A stretch of 27,618 nucleotides of DNA from a virus. Made by a program: the position numbers and the translations under genes. Where the stretch lies: positions 1-27,618 of IMG/VR virus record IMGVR_UViG_3300007722_000087; one strand, written 5' to 3'. Shown piece after piece: positions 1-4,375 of the stretch; position 1 is the stretch's first letter, and each line of letters starts with the position of its first letter. The notes below the pieces were generated by a model. It saw only the letters and a program-made list of their open reading frames with translations. It made no database searches and was not told the DNA's origin.

Positions 1-15
1 CACGAAATCTAAGCT
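1..15 (+). promoter_or_regulatory. Operator-core copy inside the leftward gene
   Basis: The 15 bases CACGAAATCTAAGCT match the internal part of the 26-bp repeat at 139-216 exactly. The copy lies in the same orientation as the tandem copies, inside the reading frame of the putative repressor. The bases that would complete the unit on its left are outside the window, and its right flank (CTTCG) departs from the repeat. It may be an intragenic operator or a remnant of promoter duplication. Confidence 0.5.
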
Positions 16-58
16 CTTCGCAGTAAGGTTCAAACTTTTGGCCGTACCTGTTAAACAT
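1..58 (-). CDS. 5' end of leftward gene, probable prophage repressor (partial)
   Basis: An ATG at 58-56 on the minus strand opens a frame that stays open to the window edge, giving 19 residues that begin MFNRYGQKFEPYCEELRFR. An AAGGG Shine-Dalgarno lies 8 nt upstream (71-67). A consensus promoter further upstream (83-121) faces the gene, which predicts a leader of about 25 nt. The position opposite a Cro-like gene across a shared operator region is where lambdoid phages keep the CI/C2 repressor, and that is the only basis for the functional guess: 19 residues are too few to recognise a domain. The coding sequence itself contains a perfect copy of the operator core (1-15). Confidence 0.5.
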   Translation of the reverse strand, partial: MFNRYGQKFEPYCEELRFR

Positions 59-82
59 TTTTCTATCCCTTGCGCGTTTGTT

Positions 83-121
83 ATGATTAAATTATAAGTT
101 AGCTTAGATTTCGTGTCAAGT
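83..121 (-). promoter_or_regulatory. Leftward consensus sigma70 promoter (repressor side)
   Basis: On the minus strand TTGACA (119-114) is followed after exactly 17 nt by TATAAT (96-91), a full consensus. The segment 83-121 is a perfect 39-bp inverted copy of 191-229, so the two divergent promoters are identical through the -35, operator and -10 and for eight bases beyond. The 12-bp dyad TAAGTTAGCTTA (95-106 on the plus strand) overlaps the -10, so a bound repressor would block polymerase. The start site is expected near 84, upstream of the ATG at 58. Confidence 0.85.
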
Positions 122-138
122 AAAATATAAGATTATTT

Positions 139-216
139 ACTTGACACGAAATCTAAGCTAACTTACTTGACACGAAATCTAAGCTAACTTACTTGACACG
201 AAATCTAAGCTAACTT
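139..216 (+). repeat. Three perfect tandem 26-bp operator repeats
   Basis: Copies at 139-164, 165-190 and 191-216 are identical, with no spacers, and a fourth lies inverted at 96-121. Each starts ACTTGACACG and ends TAAGCTAACTT. The junctions create the imperfect 12-bp dyad TAAGCTAACTTA (154-165, 180-191, 206-217; 10 of 12 positions symmetric). The 26-bp period puts sites about 2.5 helical turns apart. Each copy contains a TTGACA, but only the last is followed by a -10. The arrangement fits cooperative binding sites for the CI/Cro-type pair of this phage. Confidence 0.85.
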
Positions 217-229
217 ATAATTTAATCAT
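191..229 (+). promoter_or_regulatory. Rightward consensus promoter of the cro-like gene
   Basis: TTGACA (193-198), 17-nt spacer, TATAAT (216-221). The third operator copy occupies the spacer and its dyad (206-217) overlaps the -10. The start point is expected about 7 nt after the -10, at or next to the ATG at 228, so the transcript would have essentially no leader. Confidence 0.85.
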
Positions 230-470
230 GAATCTTAAGTTTAAAGATGTTGTTGCTTATTTTGGCTCTATTTTAGAGCTAGCTGAATCTCTTGGTGTGA
301 AGCGTGAGGCTATATATCAATGGGAGAAAATTCCAGTACTTCGCTGTTATGAGCTTGAAAAACTTTCTCTTGGAAAATTTAAAGCAGATGATCTGTTGAA
401 GCTAAAACTAAAAGACTCACCAACCGCCCCGAACAAACCCCGTCGGGCAACGTCTCATACAAACGGGTAA
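228..470 (+). CDS. cro: Cro-like repressor
   Basis: The product is an 80-residue Cro-type DNA-binding protein. Residues 6-35 fit the Cro pattern: a DVVAYFGS start, then a helix-turn-helix around LAESLGVKREAIYQW, then IPVLRCYELEKLSLGKFKADDLL. The Tyr-Gln-Trp after the recognition helix is typical of Cro and related YdaS-type proteins. The C-terminus is Pro/Lys/Arg-rich and probably disordered. Position just right of the operator array and opposite the putative repressor gene supports the role: early repression of the leftward promoter in the lytic direction. No Shine-Dalgarno precedes the ATG, which lies at the expected transcription start, so translation is probably leaderless. A terminator follows 7 nt after the stop codon. 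Confidence 0.8.
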   Translation: MNLKFKDVVAYFGSILELAESLGVKREAIYQWEKIPVLRCYELEKLSLGKFKADDLLKLKLKDSPTAPNKPRRATSHTNG

Positions 471-477
471 AAAGAAT

Positions 478-504
478 GCCCCGCATAGCTATGCGGGGCT
501 TTAG
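478..504 (+). terminator. Intrinsic terminator after the cro-like gene
   Basis: GCCCCGCATAG/CTATGCGGGGC is a perfect 22-bp palindrome (478-499) followed by only a short T-run (TTTA). On the opposite strand it is followed by a better T-rich tail, so it may act in both directions. In a lambdoid layout this would be the tR1-like site controlled by antitermination. Confidence 0.65.
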
Positions 505-536
505 GTTAAGTGCCTAAAGGTAAGAGTCAGCTCTTA
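499..536. other. Two further inverted repeats behind the terminator
   Basis: CTTTAGG (499-505) pairs with CCTAAAG (513-519) around a 7-nt loop, and TAAGAG (521-526) pairs with CTCTTA (531-536) around TCAG. They may be extra terminator hairpins. The second has half-sites resembling the GTAAGAG operator half at 651 and could instead be a protein site. Confidence 0.35.
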
Positions 537-590
537 TCTGTATGTACTTATAATAAACAACTAAACCACAACAGTAGACTTGTTTATAGC

Positions 591-618
591 TTTACATGCA
601 ATAACGATTTTTTAATAT
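591..618 (+). promoter_or_regulatory. Candidate promoter of the AlpA-like operon
   Basis: TTTACA (591-596) and TAATAT (613-618) are separated by 16 nt. The match to consensus is 5/6 and 4/6. The expected start site near 625 falls inside the first of two operators, a classical repression position. Confidence 0.45.
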
Positions 619-620
619 AT

Positions 621-666
621 GTGAGATATTTCTCACAGGTTTTAAAATCCGTAAGAGATTGCTCAC
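621..666. promoter_or_regulatory. Pair of 16-bp operators upstream of the AlpA-like gene
   Basis: GTGAGATATTTCTCAC (621-636) has perfect GTGAGA/TCTCAC arms. GTAAGAGATTGCTCAC (651-666) is a related imperfect copy. Their centres are 30 bp apart, close to three helical turns, so both present on the same DNA face. They share no sequence with the 26-bp immunity repeat and imply a different regulator. A related copy lies at 3374-3389 before the late operon. Confidence 0.6.
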
Positions 667-689
667 GGTGAGAGGATAAGGATTAGACA

Positions 690-965
690 ATGGCTGAAAC
701 AGGACAAATAGTGACACTCAATAAAGCGGACATTGCTTACCTAGATTATGGATTGGTAGACATAGCCATTCTTACAGATTTAGCACCCAGGGAGATCCGC
801 GCGTTAATTGCTAGCGGAGACTTTCCCAAGCCATTCAAATGTCAGATGTCATTTGCGGATACCCACAAAAAAACAGGTCAACGTATTCTGCGCTCTAGAA
901 ATATTGAACGCTGGGAAAAGTCAGCTATTATAAGTTGGATTAAAGGGAACTTGAATGGCGATTGA
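690..965 (+). CDS. AlpA/excisionase-like small DNA-binding regulator
   Basis: The 91-residue product resembles AlpA-type winged helix-turn-helix regulators. ILTDLAPREIRALIASGDFP reads as the HTH, with the common GDFPKPFK turn after the recognition helix. RSRNIERWEKSAIISWI matches the second helical element where AlpA proteins carry the conserved W and the R/W-x-x-x-I-x-x-W pattern. AlpA family proteins activate excision or late phage genes. An AGGA lies about 10 nt before the ATG. The gene sits 23 nt behind an operator pair and overlaps the next gene by 11 nt. Autoregulation through those operators is an inference. It could equally act as an excisionase, although no integrase is in this window. 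Confidence 0.65.
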   Translation: MAETGQIVTLNKADIAYLDYGLVDIAILTDLAPREIRALIASGDFPKPFKCQMSFADTHKKTGQRILRSRNIERWEKSAIISWIKGNLNGD

Positions 966-1410
966 CGACCTTTATCAAGATGAAAACGGTTTGCCCATCT
1001 ATCCGGTCAGGATATGCCGAGAAGCGCATTTCGTTTTGCTGCGCCGTGCCAGCCATTTCCAATTTATGATTTACGCCGAATTAACAAGCCTGCGTGACCC
1101 TGGCAGCGGCACGGTCGGTGTTCGCCATCTACTTCTTGCAAAATACTTTAAAGACCGCTTTGCCACCGCTGCACGTCACGGCAAAGCAGCGGTAGAGGCA
1201 CCTAATCCAACACAAATTGAATGGGCTATTTTAAAGCTAAAAGAGTTTGGGCTTGTGGATATCTCTGAGGAAGCCTGTAAAGAACTCAAAAAGCGCATAA
1301 AATTGTTCATGCCACTAGAAAAACAGTACGACGAATACGTACAAGAAACTTACGGATTGTCTAAAAAAAACCCTGATTTTGACACCAAGGGATTAATCCG
1401 CGTGAAATAA
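955..1410 (+). CDS. Unknown early protein, possible winged-helix DNA-binding or replication protein
   Basis: The product has 151 residues and no signal peptide or membrane segment. Residues 25-50 (HFVLLRRASHFQFMIYAELTSLRDP) look like a helical domain. PNPTQIEWAILKLKEFGLVDISEE, near residues 83-106, has the spacing of a winged-helix recognition region (T-x-Q-x-x-x-A-x-x-x-L-x-x-x-G-L-V). The start codon lies inside the end of the AlpA-like gene, so translation is coupled. A DnaA-box dyad lies 74 nt after the stop. A replication-initiation or origin-regulating role is therefore possible, but it is inferred from position only. No family was recognised with confidence. Confidence 0.6.
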   Translation: MAIDDLYQDENGLPIYPVRICREAHFVLLRRASHFQFMIYAELTSLRDPGSGTVGVRHLLLAKYFKDRFATAARHGKAAVEAPNPTQIEWAILKLKEFGLVDISEEACKELKKRIKLFMPLEKQYDEYVQETYGLSKKNPDFDTKGLIRVK

Positions 1411-1483
1411 GTCTTTATACAAGGCATATGGGACGGTTTAAAATTTCAGTGAGTTTTAATTGTTGATTTTAAAGGATTTTTAG

Positions 1484-1605
1484 GAAGTTATCCACAGAAG
1501 TCTTTATTAAAGACCTGCATGACTCTTTATGAATATATATAAACATAATACTTAAGGTAGTAACAATAATAATAAAAGATTTTAGGGAAAGCTGTGGATA
1601 ACTTC
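1484..1605. other. Candidate replication origin: DnaA-box dyad around an AT-rich core
   Basis: GAAGTTATCCACAG (1484-1497) and CTGTGGATAACTTC (1592-1605) form a perfect 14-bp inverted repeat. Each arm contains an exact consensus DnaA box, TTATCCACA (1488-1496) and its complement (1593-1601). The 94 bp between them is very AT-rich. It starts with a small hairpin, GTCTTT-ATT-AAAGAC (1500-1514), and includes runs of ATATATA and AATAATAATAAAA. Two perfect, facing boxes around an unwinding-prone stretch fit a theta origin for phage or plasmid replication. A DnaA-controlled promoter is the alternative. Confidence 0.55.
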
Positions 1606-1770
1606 TTAATTATCGAAGAGGTCGGAAAGTACAGTTAAAAACGATAGGTTATTGTGGTTAAAATACAGAGATAGGGGCTTGCTATGCAATTATCTCAACG
1701 TTACCCTAGCTTGGGGTTGGGTAATAAAAAATAATGGCTAGAAACGCAAATTTTAAAGGGATGATAAAAT
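1606..1770. other. Intergenic stretch with a possible hairpin and tiny frames
   Basis: There is no sizeable gene here. TTACCC (1702-1707) and GGGTAA (1719-1724) can pair, followed by an A-rich rather than T-rich tail. Two tiny frames overlap by one base (ATG at 1684 giving 16 codons, ATG at 1734 giving 31), but neither shows family features. AAGGG at about 1755-1760 probably serves the membrane peptide that follows. Confidence 0.3.
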
Positions 1771-1845
1771 ATGAATTGGGTGGTTTATTTTGTATTAATT
1801 GCTTTTTCAGCGGCTGTAATATTTTCCTTTAGCGTGTACTGGTAA
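1771..1845 (+). CDS. Small single-span membrane peptide (24 aa)
   Basis: The frame encodes a 24-residue peptide beginning MNWVVYFVLIAFSAAVIF and ending in SVYW. Nearly the whole chain is hydrophobic and long enough for one transmembrane helix with aromatic residues at both ends, as expected for an inserted mini-protein. AAAGGG sits about 10 nt before the ATG. The stop is 3 nt before the next gene's ATG, and that next gene lacks its own Shine-Dalgarno, so coupling is likely. Phages use such peptides in superinfection exclusion and membrane signalling, but nothing here identifies the role. The alternative start at 1761 is in another frame and too close to the Shine-Dalgarno. Confidence 0.45.
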   Translation: MNWVVYFVLIAFSAAVIFSFSVYW

Positions 1846-1848
1846 AAT

Positions 1849-2058
1849 ATGAAACAGATTCTAGAAAAAATTATTACGCGCTTTTTAGGTACAGAAAAAC
1901 CTCAGGTTAAGCAAGAAGTCCGGTACGATGCGTGGCTATGTTATAATGTGCACTGTCATAACGGCCAGCAAGAGGCGGATGACTGTGACCGAAGATATGC
2001 CGCAATGTTATTGACCCAGCAAACTTTTAAAGCGCTTAGTCGTGAGGCTAAAAAATAA
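1849..2058 (+). CDS. Small Cys/His-containing early protein, unknown
   Basis: The product has 69 residues with a basic N-terminus. The central segment has Cys and His in CYNVHCHNGQQEADDCDR, about residues 31-48. Three Cys and two His in 18 residues would suit a small metal site, although no classical zinc-finger spacing is present. There is no useful Shine-Dalgarno, and the ATG lies 3 nt after the membrane-peptide stop. A terminator begins at the stop codon. I do not recognise the family. Confidence 0.5.
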   Translation: MKQILEKIITRFLGTEKPQVKQEVRYDAWLCYNVHCHNGQQEADDCDRRYAAMLLTQQTFKALSREAKK

Positions 2059-2091
2059 TGGCCCCGTAATTGGAGCCATGTTTTAATTTTT
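2058..2091. terminator. Bidirectional terminator between convergent genes
   Basis: ATGGCCCC (2058-2065) pairs with GGAGCCAT (2072-2079), with one internal mismatch, around a loop of 6 nt. A T-rich tail (GTTTTAATTTTTA) follows. It lies exactly between a rightward stop and a leftward stop, and on the minus strand the stem is also preceded by an A/T-rich stretch. Confidence 0.7.
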
Positions 2092-2434
2092 ATTCTTGTC
2101 CAGAAATAGGAAGGCTTTGAGAGATGTCGGTGCGCATAAACATTTCTCCGGGGCTTTTAATTTCTATGACCATCTTAATGATTTCATAAATTATGTTCAG
2201 TCTAGCTGTCTCAGTTAAATACCGAGGGTCAGTGCTGCTAAGTCCATTAGTTTTGGCGGCATTAATATTTTCATGTGCGCATCCTAATTTTTCAAACAAT
2301 CCCTCAAGCACTAAATTAATTTTAGCATTTGGACCGCTCTGCTCTTGGGCGGGAAAATTTTCAGCATCCATTTCTTCTTGTGTTCGCATAGATGTTTTAA
2401 CTTCTTTTTGTGGTGCAAATCCTTGGTCTGGCAT
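2090..2434 (-). CDS. Unknown leftward early protein
   Basis: The product has 114 residues when started at the ATG at 2434, which has a GAGG Shine-Dalgarno 9-10 nt upstream. An ATG five codons earlier (2449) lacks one. The N-terminal third is Gln/Glu-rich and polar. The rest (INLVLEGLFEKLG..., then LTETARLNIIYEIIKMVIEI) is predicted amphipathic helix. It is transcribed against the surrounding operon and closed by a terminator, the arrangement of an independently expressed prophage (moron-type) gene. No family recognised. Confidence 0.55.
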   Translation of the reverse strand: MPDQGFAPQKEVKTSMRTQEEMDAENFPAQEQSGPNAKINLVLEGLFEKLGCAHENINAAKTNGLSSTDPRYLTETARLNIIYEIIKMVIEIKSPGEMFMRTDISQSLPISGQE

Positions 2435-2464
2435 TTTGTAAATCCTCATTTGTTAAAGGCGCAC

Positions 2465-2493
2465 ATTATACATCTAGCGGTGATAAAAATCTA
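2465..2493 (-). promoter_or_regulatory. Possible leftward promoter for the 114-aa gene
   Basis: On the minus strand TATAAT (2470-2465) is an exact -10. The hexamer 17 nt upstream, TAGATT (2493-2488), is a poor -35. The leader to the ATG at 2434 would be about 25 nt. Confidence 0.35.
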
Positions 2494-2756
2494 TACAGAA
2501 GAGTTTTATATGTACAATAAATATTTATAATTTGACGAAGTCCAAGATGATTTCAGCTTGGCATTCATTTTCAGGGGTCAAAATTTAAGATTGGCAATTT
2601 ATTTTTTAGCCCACACAACGCCCTTGACAACAGCAAGAAAATCGCTACGTTTTAAATTTTTAAAATGACACAGAGCGCAGTAAATTTCATTATGGTTAAA
2701 CAGTTATAAAATTTTTGCCCCATCCTAACGAGAACGCTCAGTATGCCTAAAATCGA
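2494..2756. other. Non-coding AT-rich stretch
   Basis: I see no gene here. Short frames on either strand lack Shine-Dalgarno sequences and coding character. The stretch separates two leftward genes and leads into the large dyad at 2757-2827. Confidence 0.4.
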
Positions 2757-2827
2757 AAAAACCCCTATTTTTACAGGGTAAAACGTTTCACGTGGAACGA
2801 TTTTAACCAGTTTAAATAGGGGTTTTT
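2757..2827. other. parS-like: 71-bp dyad with a parS-like centre; also terminator-shaped
   Basis: AAAAACCCCTATTT (2757-2770) and AAATAGGGGTTTTT (2814-2827) are perfect 14-bp inverted arms whose axis is at 2792. The centre holds CGTTTCACGTGGAACG (2784-2799), whose axis is at 2791.5. This matches the chromosomal ParB target TGTTTCACGTGAAACA at 13 of 16 positions and its GTTNCACGTGNAAC core fully. Inner flanks (GGTAAAA/TTTTAACC) also pair with small bulges. As RNA, the element would be a long hairpin with a U-tract in both directions, so it also suits the terminator of the leftward gene at 2848-3300. No ParA or ParB gene is in the window. Confidence 0.6.
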
Positions 2828-2847
2828 GATTGCTAAAATTAATATTC

Positions 2848-3300
2848 CTAGCCGGTACGCTGAACCTGAAGCACTTTGTTATTGTCATAATACAGCCGGT
2901 ACATCAGTCCGTATTGTTGCCCTTGAGTTGGCTCAAACATAATTGGGAGGTCTAATCCAACAGATTGATCTAAATAACTAAGTGTAATATGACCCGTTAC
3001 CTCTGTCTCAAAAAGGGGCGGAAAAACTGAGCCAACACGTACGCCACAGGCAACTACTTGATCGCCCCCATCCCAAGCGGCTACGTAACAAAGGGTATGG
3101 GGCGCTATGTTAGGGTCTTGAATGCCTGTTACGACAGGGTCAGTAAATTTAACATCTCCAGTATTGCAGCCATAGGGCGCATCAAAATGATAGTAGTTAA
3201 CCGATGAGCCTGACTCAAACCCAGTAGTTACCGGTGTTAAGCTATAACAGGTTGAAGACGCTAATAACGTAGTAATAATCAACGGTAGTATTTTATGCAT
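2848..3300 (-). CDS. Secreted or periplasmic protein, probable lysogenic-conversion cargo
   Basis: The product has 150 residues, starting at the ATG at 3300. That start has GGAGGA 7 nt upstream and begins directly with a signal peptide (MHKILPLIITTLLASSTCYS, cleavage likely after this hydrophobic stretch). The longer frame from 3330 would bury the signal. The mature part is rich in beta-forming residues, with Cys in GCNTGDVKF, HTLCYV and VVACGV. I recognise no domain. The gene faces away from the late operon, has its own promoter side and a terminator-shaped dyad after it, and is exported. That is the standard profile of a moron expressed from the prophage. The last bases include GTACGCTGAACCTG before the dyad. 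Confidence 0.6.
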   Translation of the reverse strand: MHKILPLIITTLLASSTCYSLTPVTTGFESGSSVNYYHFDAPYGCNTGDVKFTDPVVTGIQDPNIAPHTLCYVAAWDGGDQVVACGVRVGSVFPPLFETEVTGHITLSYLDQSVGLDLPIMFEPTQGQQYGLMYRLYYDNNKVLQVQRTG

Positions 3301-3359
3301 AATTGTTCCTCCAGATTGGACCTCCATCACACCACAAAATTAACATTATCGCAATAGGG

Positions 3360-3389
3360 GTGAGAGAATCTCTGTGAGCAATATCTGAT
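3360..3389. promoter_or_regulatory. Operator-like sites between the leftward cargo gene and the late operon
   Basis: GTGAGCAATATCTGAT (3374-3389) matches the complement of the operator at 651-666 in 13 of 16 positions. Next to it, GTGAGAGAATCTC (3360-3372) has the same half-sites at a shorter spacing. The location between divergent transcription units would let one regulator control both. Confidence 0.4.
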
Positions 3390-3415
3390 TTGTTGCATTT
3401 ACAGCCAATTTGCTA

Positions 3416-3450
3416 TTGATTTTTTACCTGCATACAGATATCAATATAGT
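3416..3450 (+). promoter_or_regulatory. Candidate late promoter
   Basis: TTGATT (3416-3421) is followed after 17 nt by TATCAA (3439-3444). An alternative -10, TATAGT (3445-3450), has the weak -35 TTTACC 16 nt upstream. The weakness is compatible with an activator-dependent late promoter. The leader to the first gene would be 25-30 nt. Confidence 0.35.
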
Positions 3451-3479
3451 ACTATTTTTAATCAGGGCAATAAAAAACT

Positions 3480-3806
3480 ATGAATGAAGATATGCTTAGA
3501 ATTAAAACGATTCTAGTGGGCGATAAGAGAGACAGCCCCGCAGGCGAATCAACCTTACAGGATGTAGTCGATGCAATCCGATATCGACTGGAAGTGAATA
3601 GTAAGTATAAAAAAATTATCGTCTACTATGACGGCGACCAATTCACGATTAGAAACACAATTGCCCAATCTAAACATAAGTATGACTGCCTAGACCCACG
3701 TTACTTGGTGGGCGTTTACCGCAAAGGCGCATTAAAAAATTGGATAGCCGAAGATATTTTAAACGCTTACAGGGAGTGTACCTATGATGCAATACATAAC
3801 CGCTAA
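3480..3806 (+). CDS. Unknown first gene of the late operon
   Basis: The product has 108 residues, soluble and basic. It begins MNEDMLRIKTILVGDKRD and has a central KKIIVYYDGDQFTIRNTI stretch that looks like paired beta strands. An AGGG lies 12 nt before the ATG, which is a weak signal. The 3' end overlaps the next gene by 23 nt in another frame. The position just ahead of the terminase genes suggests an accessory packaging or regulatory role, but no family was recognised. Confidence 0.6.
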   Translation: MNEDMLRIKTILVGDKRDSPAGESTLQDVVDAIRYRLEVNSKYKKIIVYYDGDQFTIRNTIAQSKHKYDCLDPRYLVGVYRKGALKNWIAEDILNAYRECTYDAIHNR

Positions 3807-3981
3807 AGATGCCGGTATTTTATTAAGCTGTACGCCTGACGCAATTAGGCAAAAGCAACATCGTGGGCAATTAAAAGTTGTTGGTAGAAAAAATAGCTCC
3901 GTAACATGGTGTGGTCAGCCACGTCGCATGATGGTGAATTTATACGATAAGAATGAGGTGTTAAAGCTATGTCAAACGTAG
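3784..3981 (+). CDS. Small helix-turn-helix (excisionase/MerR-type) protein
   Basis: The product has 65 residues. ITAKDAGILLSCTPDAIRQ is a HTH of the excisionase/MerR type, with the next turn HRGQLKVVGRK in the wing position. YDKNEVLKLC closes the domain, where such proteins read a final strand and helix. The size is right for a DNA-binding domain alone. It has GGGAG about 10 nt before the ATG. The end overlaps the terminase small subunit by 13 nt. It may regulate the late operon or assist DNA recognition by terminase. Excision is less likely from its location. Confidence 0.6.
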   Translation: MMQYITAKDAGILLSCTPDAIRQKQHRGQLKVVGRKNSSVTWCGQPRRMMVNLYDKNEVLKLCQT

Positions 3982-4373
3982 AGGCAGGCAAGCAGCTGCA
4001 CCCTAACTGCAAATTTAAGGATGGGATGCCAGATATGATTGTCACCATGATGTCTGAGGGCGCGAGCAAAACAGAAGTTTGTGCGCACCTTGGTATCGAT
4101 AAAGACACACTGAATGAATGGAAAAAACCTAACGGTGTATATTTTATTGACGCAGTTTCCGTCGCCGTAAAAAAAGGCGAGCTTTGTTCTCAAGCATGGT
4201 GGGAGCGCGCAGGTCGATTGTCACTCAAGGATAAAGAGTTCAGCTACACCGGTTGGTACATGAACATGAAGAACCGTTTTGGCTGGGCGGATAAACAAGA
4301 GCAAATTATTAGTGCAAACGTAAACCACTCTGTTGACAGAGATATTCTCGATAGATTTGAAAAAGAGTTTTGA
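3969..4373 (+). CDS. terS: Terminase small subunit
   Basis: The product has 134 residues. MIVTMMSEGASKTEVCAHLGIDKDTLNEWKK is an HTH of the small-terminase type, covering residues 23-53 approximately. The following segment, with FIDAVSVAVKKGELCSQAWWERAGR and GWYMNMKNRFGW, matches the conserved helical body of this family, in which WxMNMKNRFGW is a hallmark. It recognises the packaging start site and hands DNA to the large subunit in headful packaging. It overlaps the large-subunit region by a few bases and is shorter than P22 gp3 (162 aa). Any pac site is likely within or near this gene but cannot be identified by eye. Confidence 0.85.
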   Translation: MSNVEAGKQLHPNCKFKDGMPDMIVTMMSEGASKTEVCAHLGIDKDTLNEWKKPNGVYFIDAVSVAVKKGELCSQAWWERAGRLSLKDKEFSYTGWYMNMKNRFGWADKQEQIISANVNHSVDRDILDRFEKEF

Positions 4374-4375
4374 TA

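Noticed and set aside
139-216. CRISPR-like array
   Set aside because: Repeats abut with no spacers, and contain promoter elements and operator dyads.
228-470. Toxin-antitoxin antitoxin instead of Cro
   Set aside because: YdaS-type proteins look similar, but the divergent operator layout and no partner toxin favour Cro.
1684-1734. 16-codon frame ahead of the membrane peptide
   Set aside because: Low-complexity content and no features; kept only as part of an intergenic note.
2193-2441. Rightward 82-aa frame opposite the 114-aa gene
   Set aside because: The leftward frame has a Shine-Dalgarno, terminator and soluble protein composition; the rightward one has none.
2652-2888. Leftward 78-aa frame spanning the parS-like dyad
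   Set aside because: It runs through both arms of the dyad and overlaps the end of the secreted protein gene in another frame; no Shine-Dalgarno.
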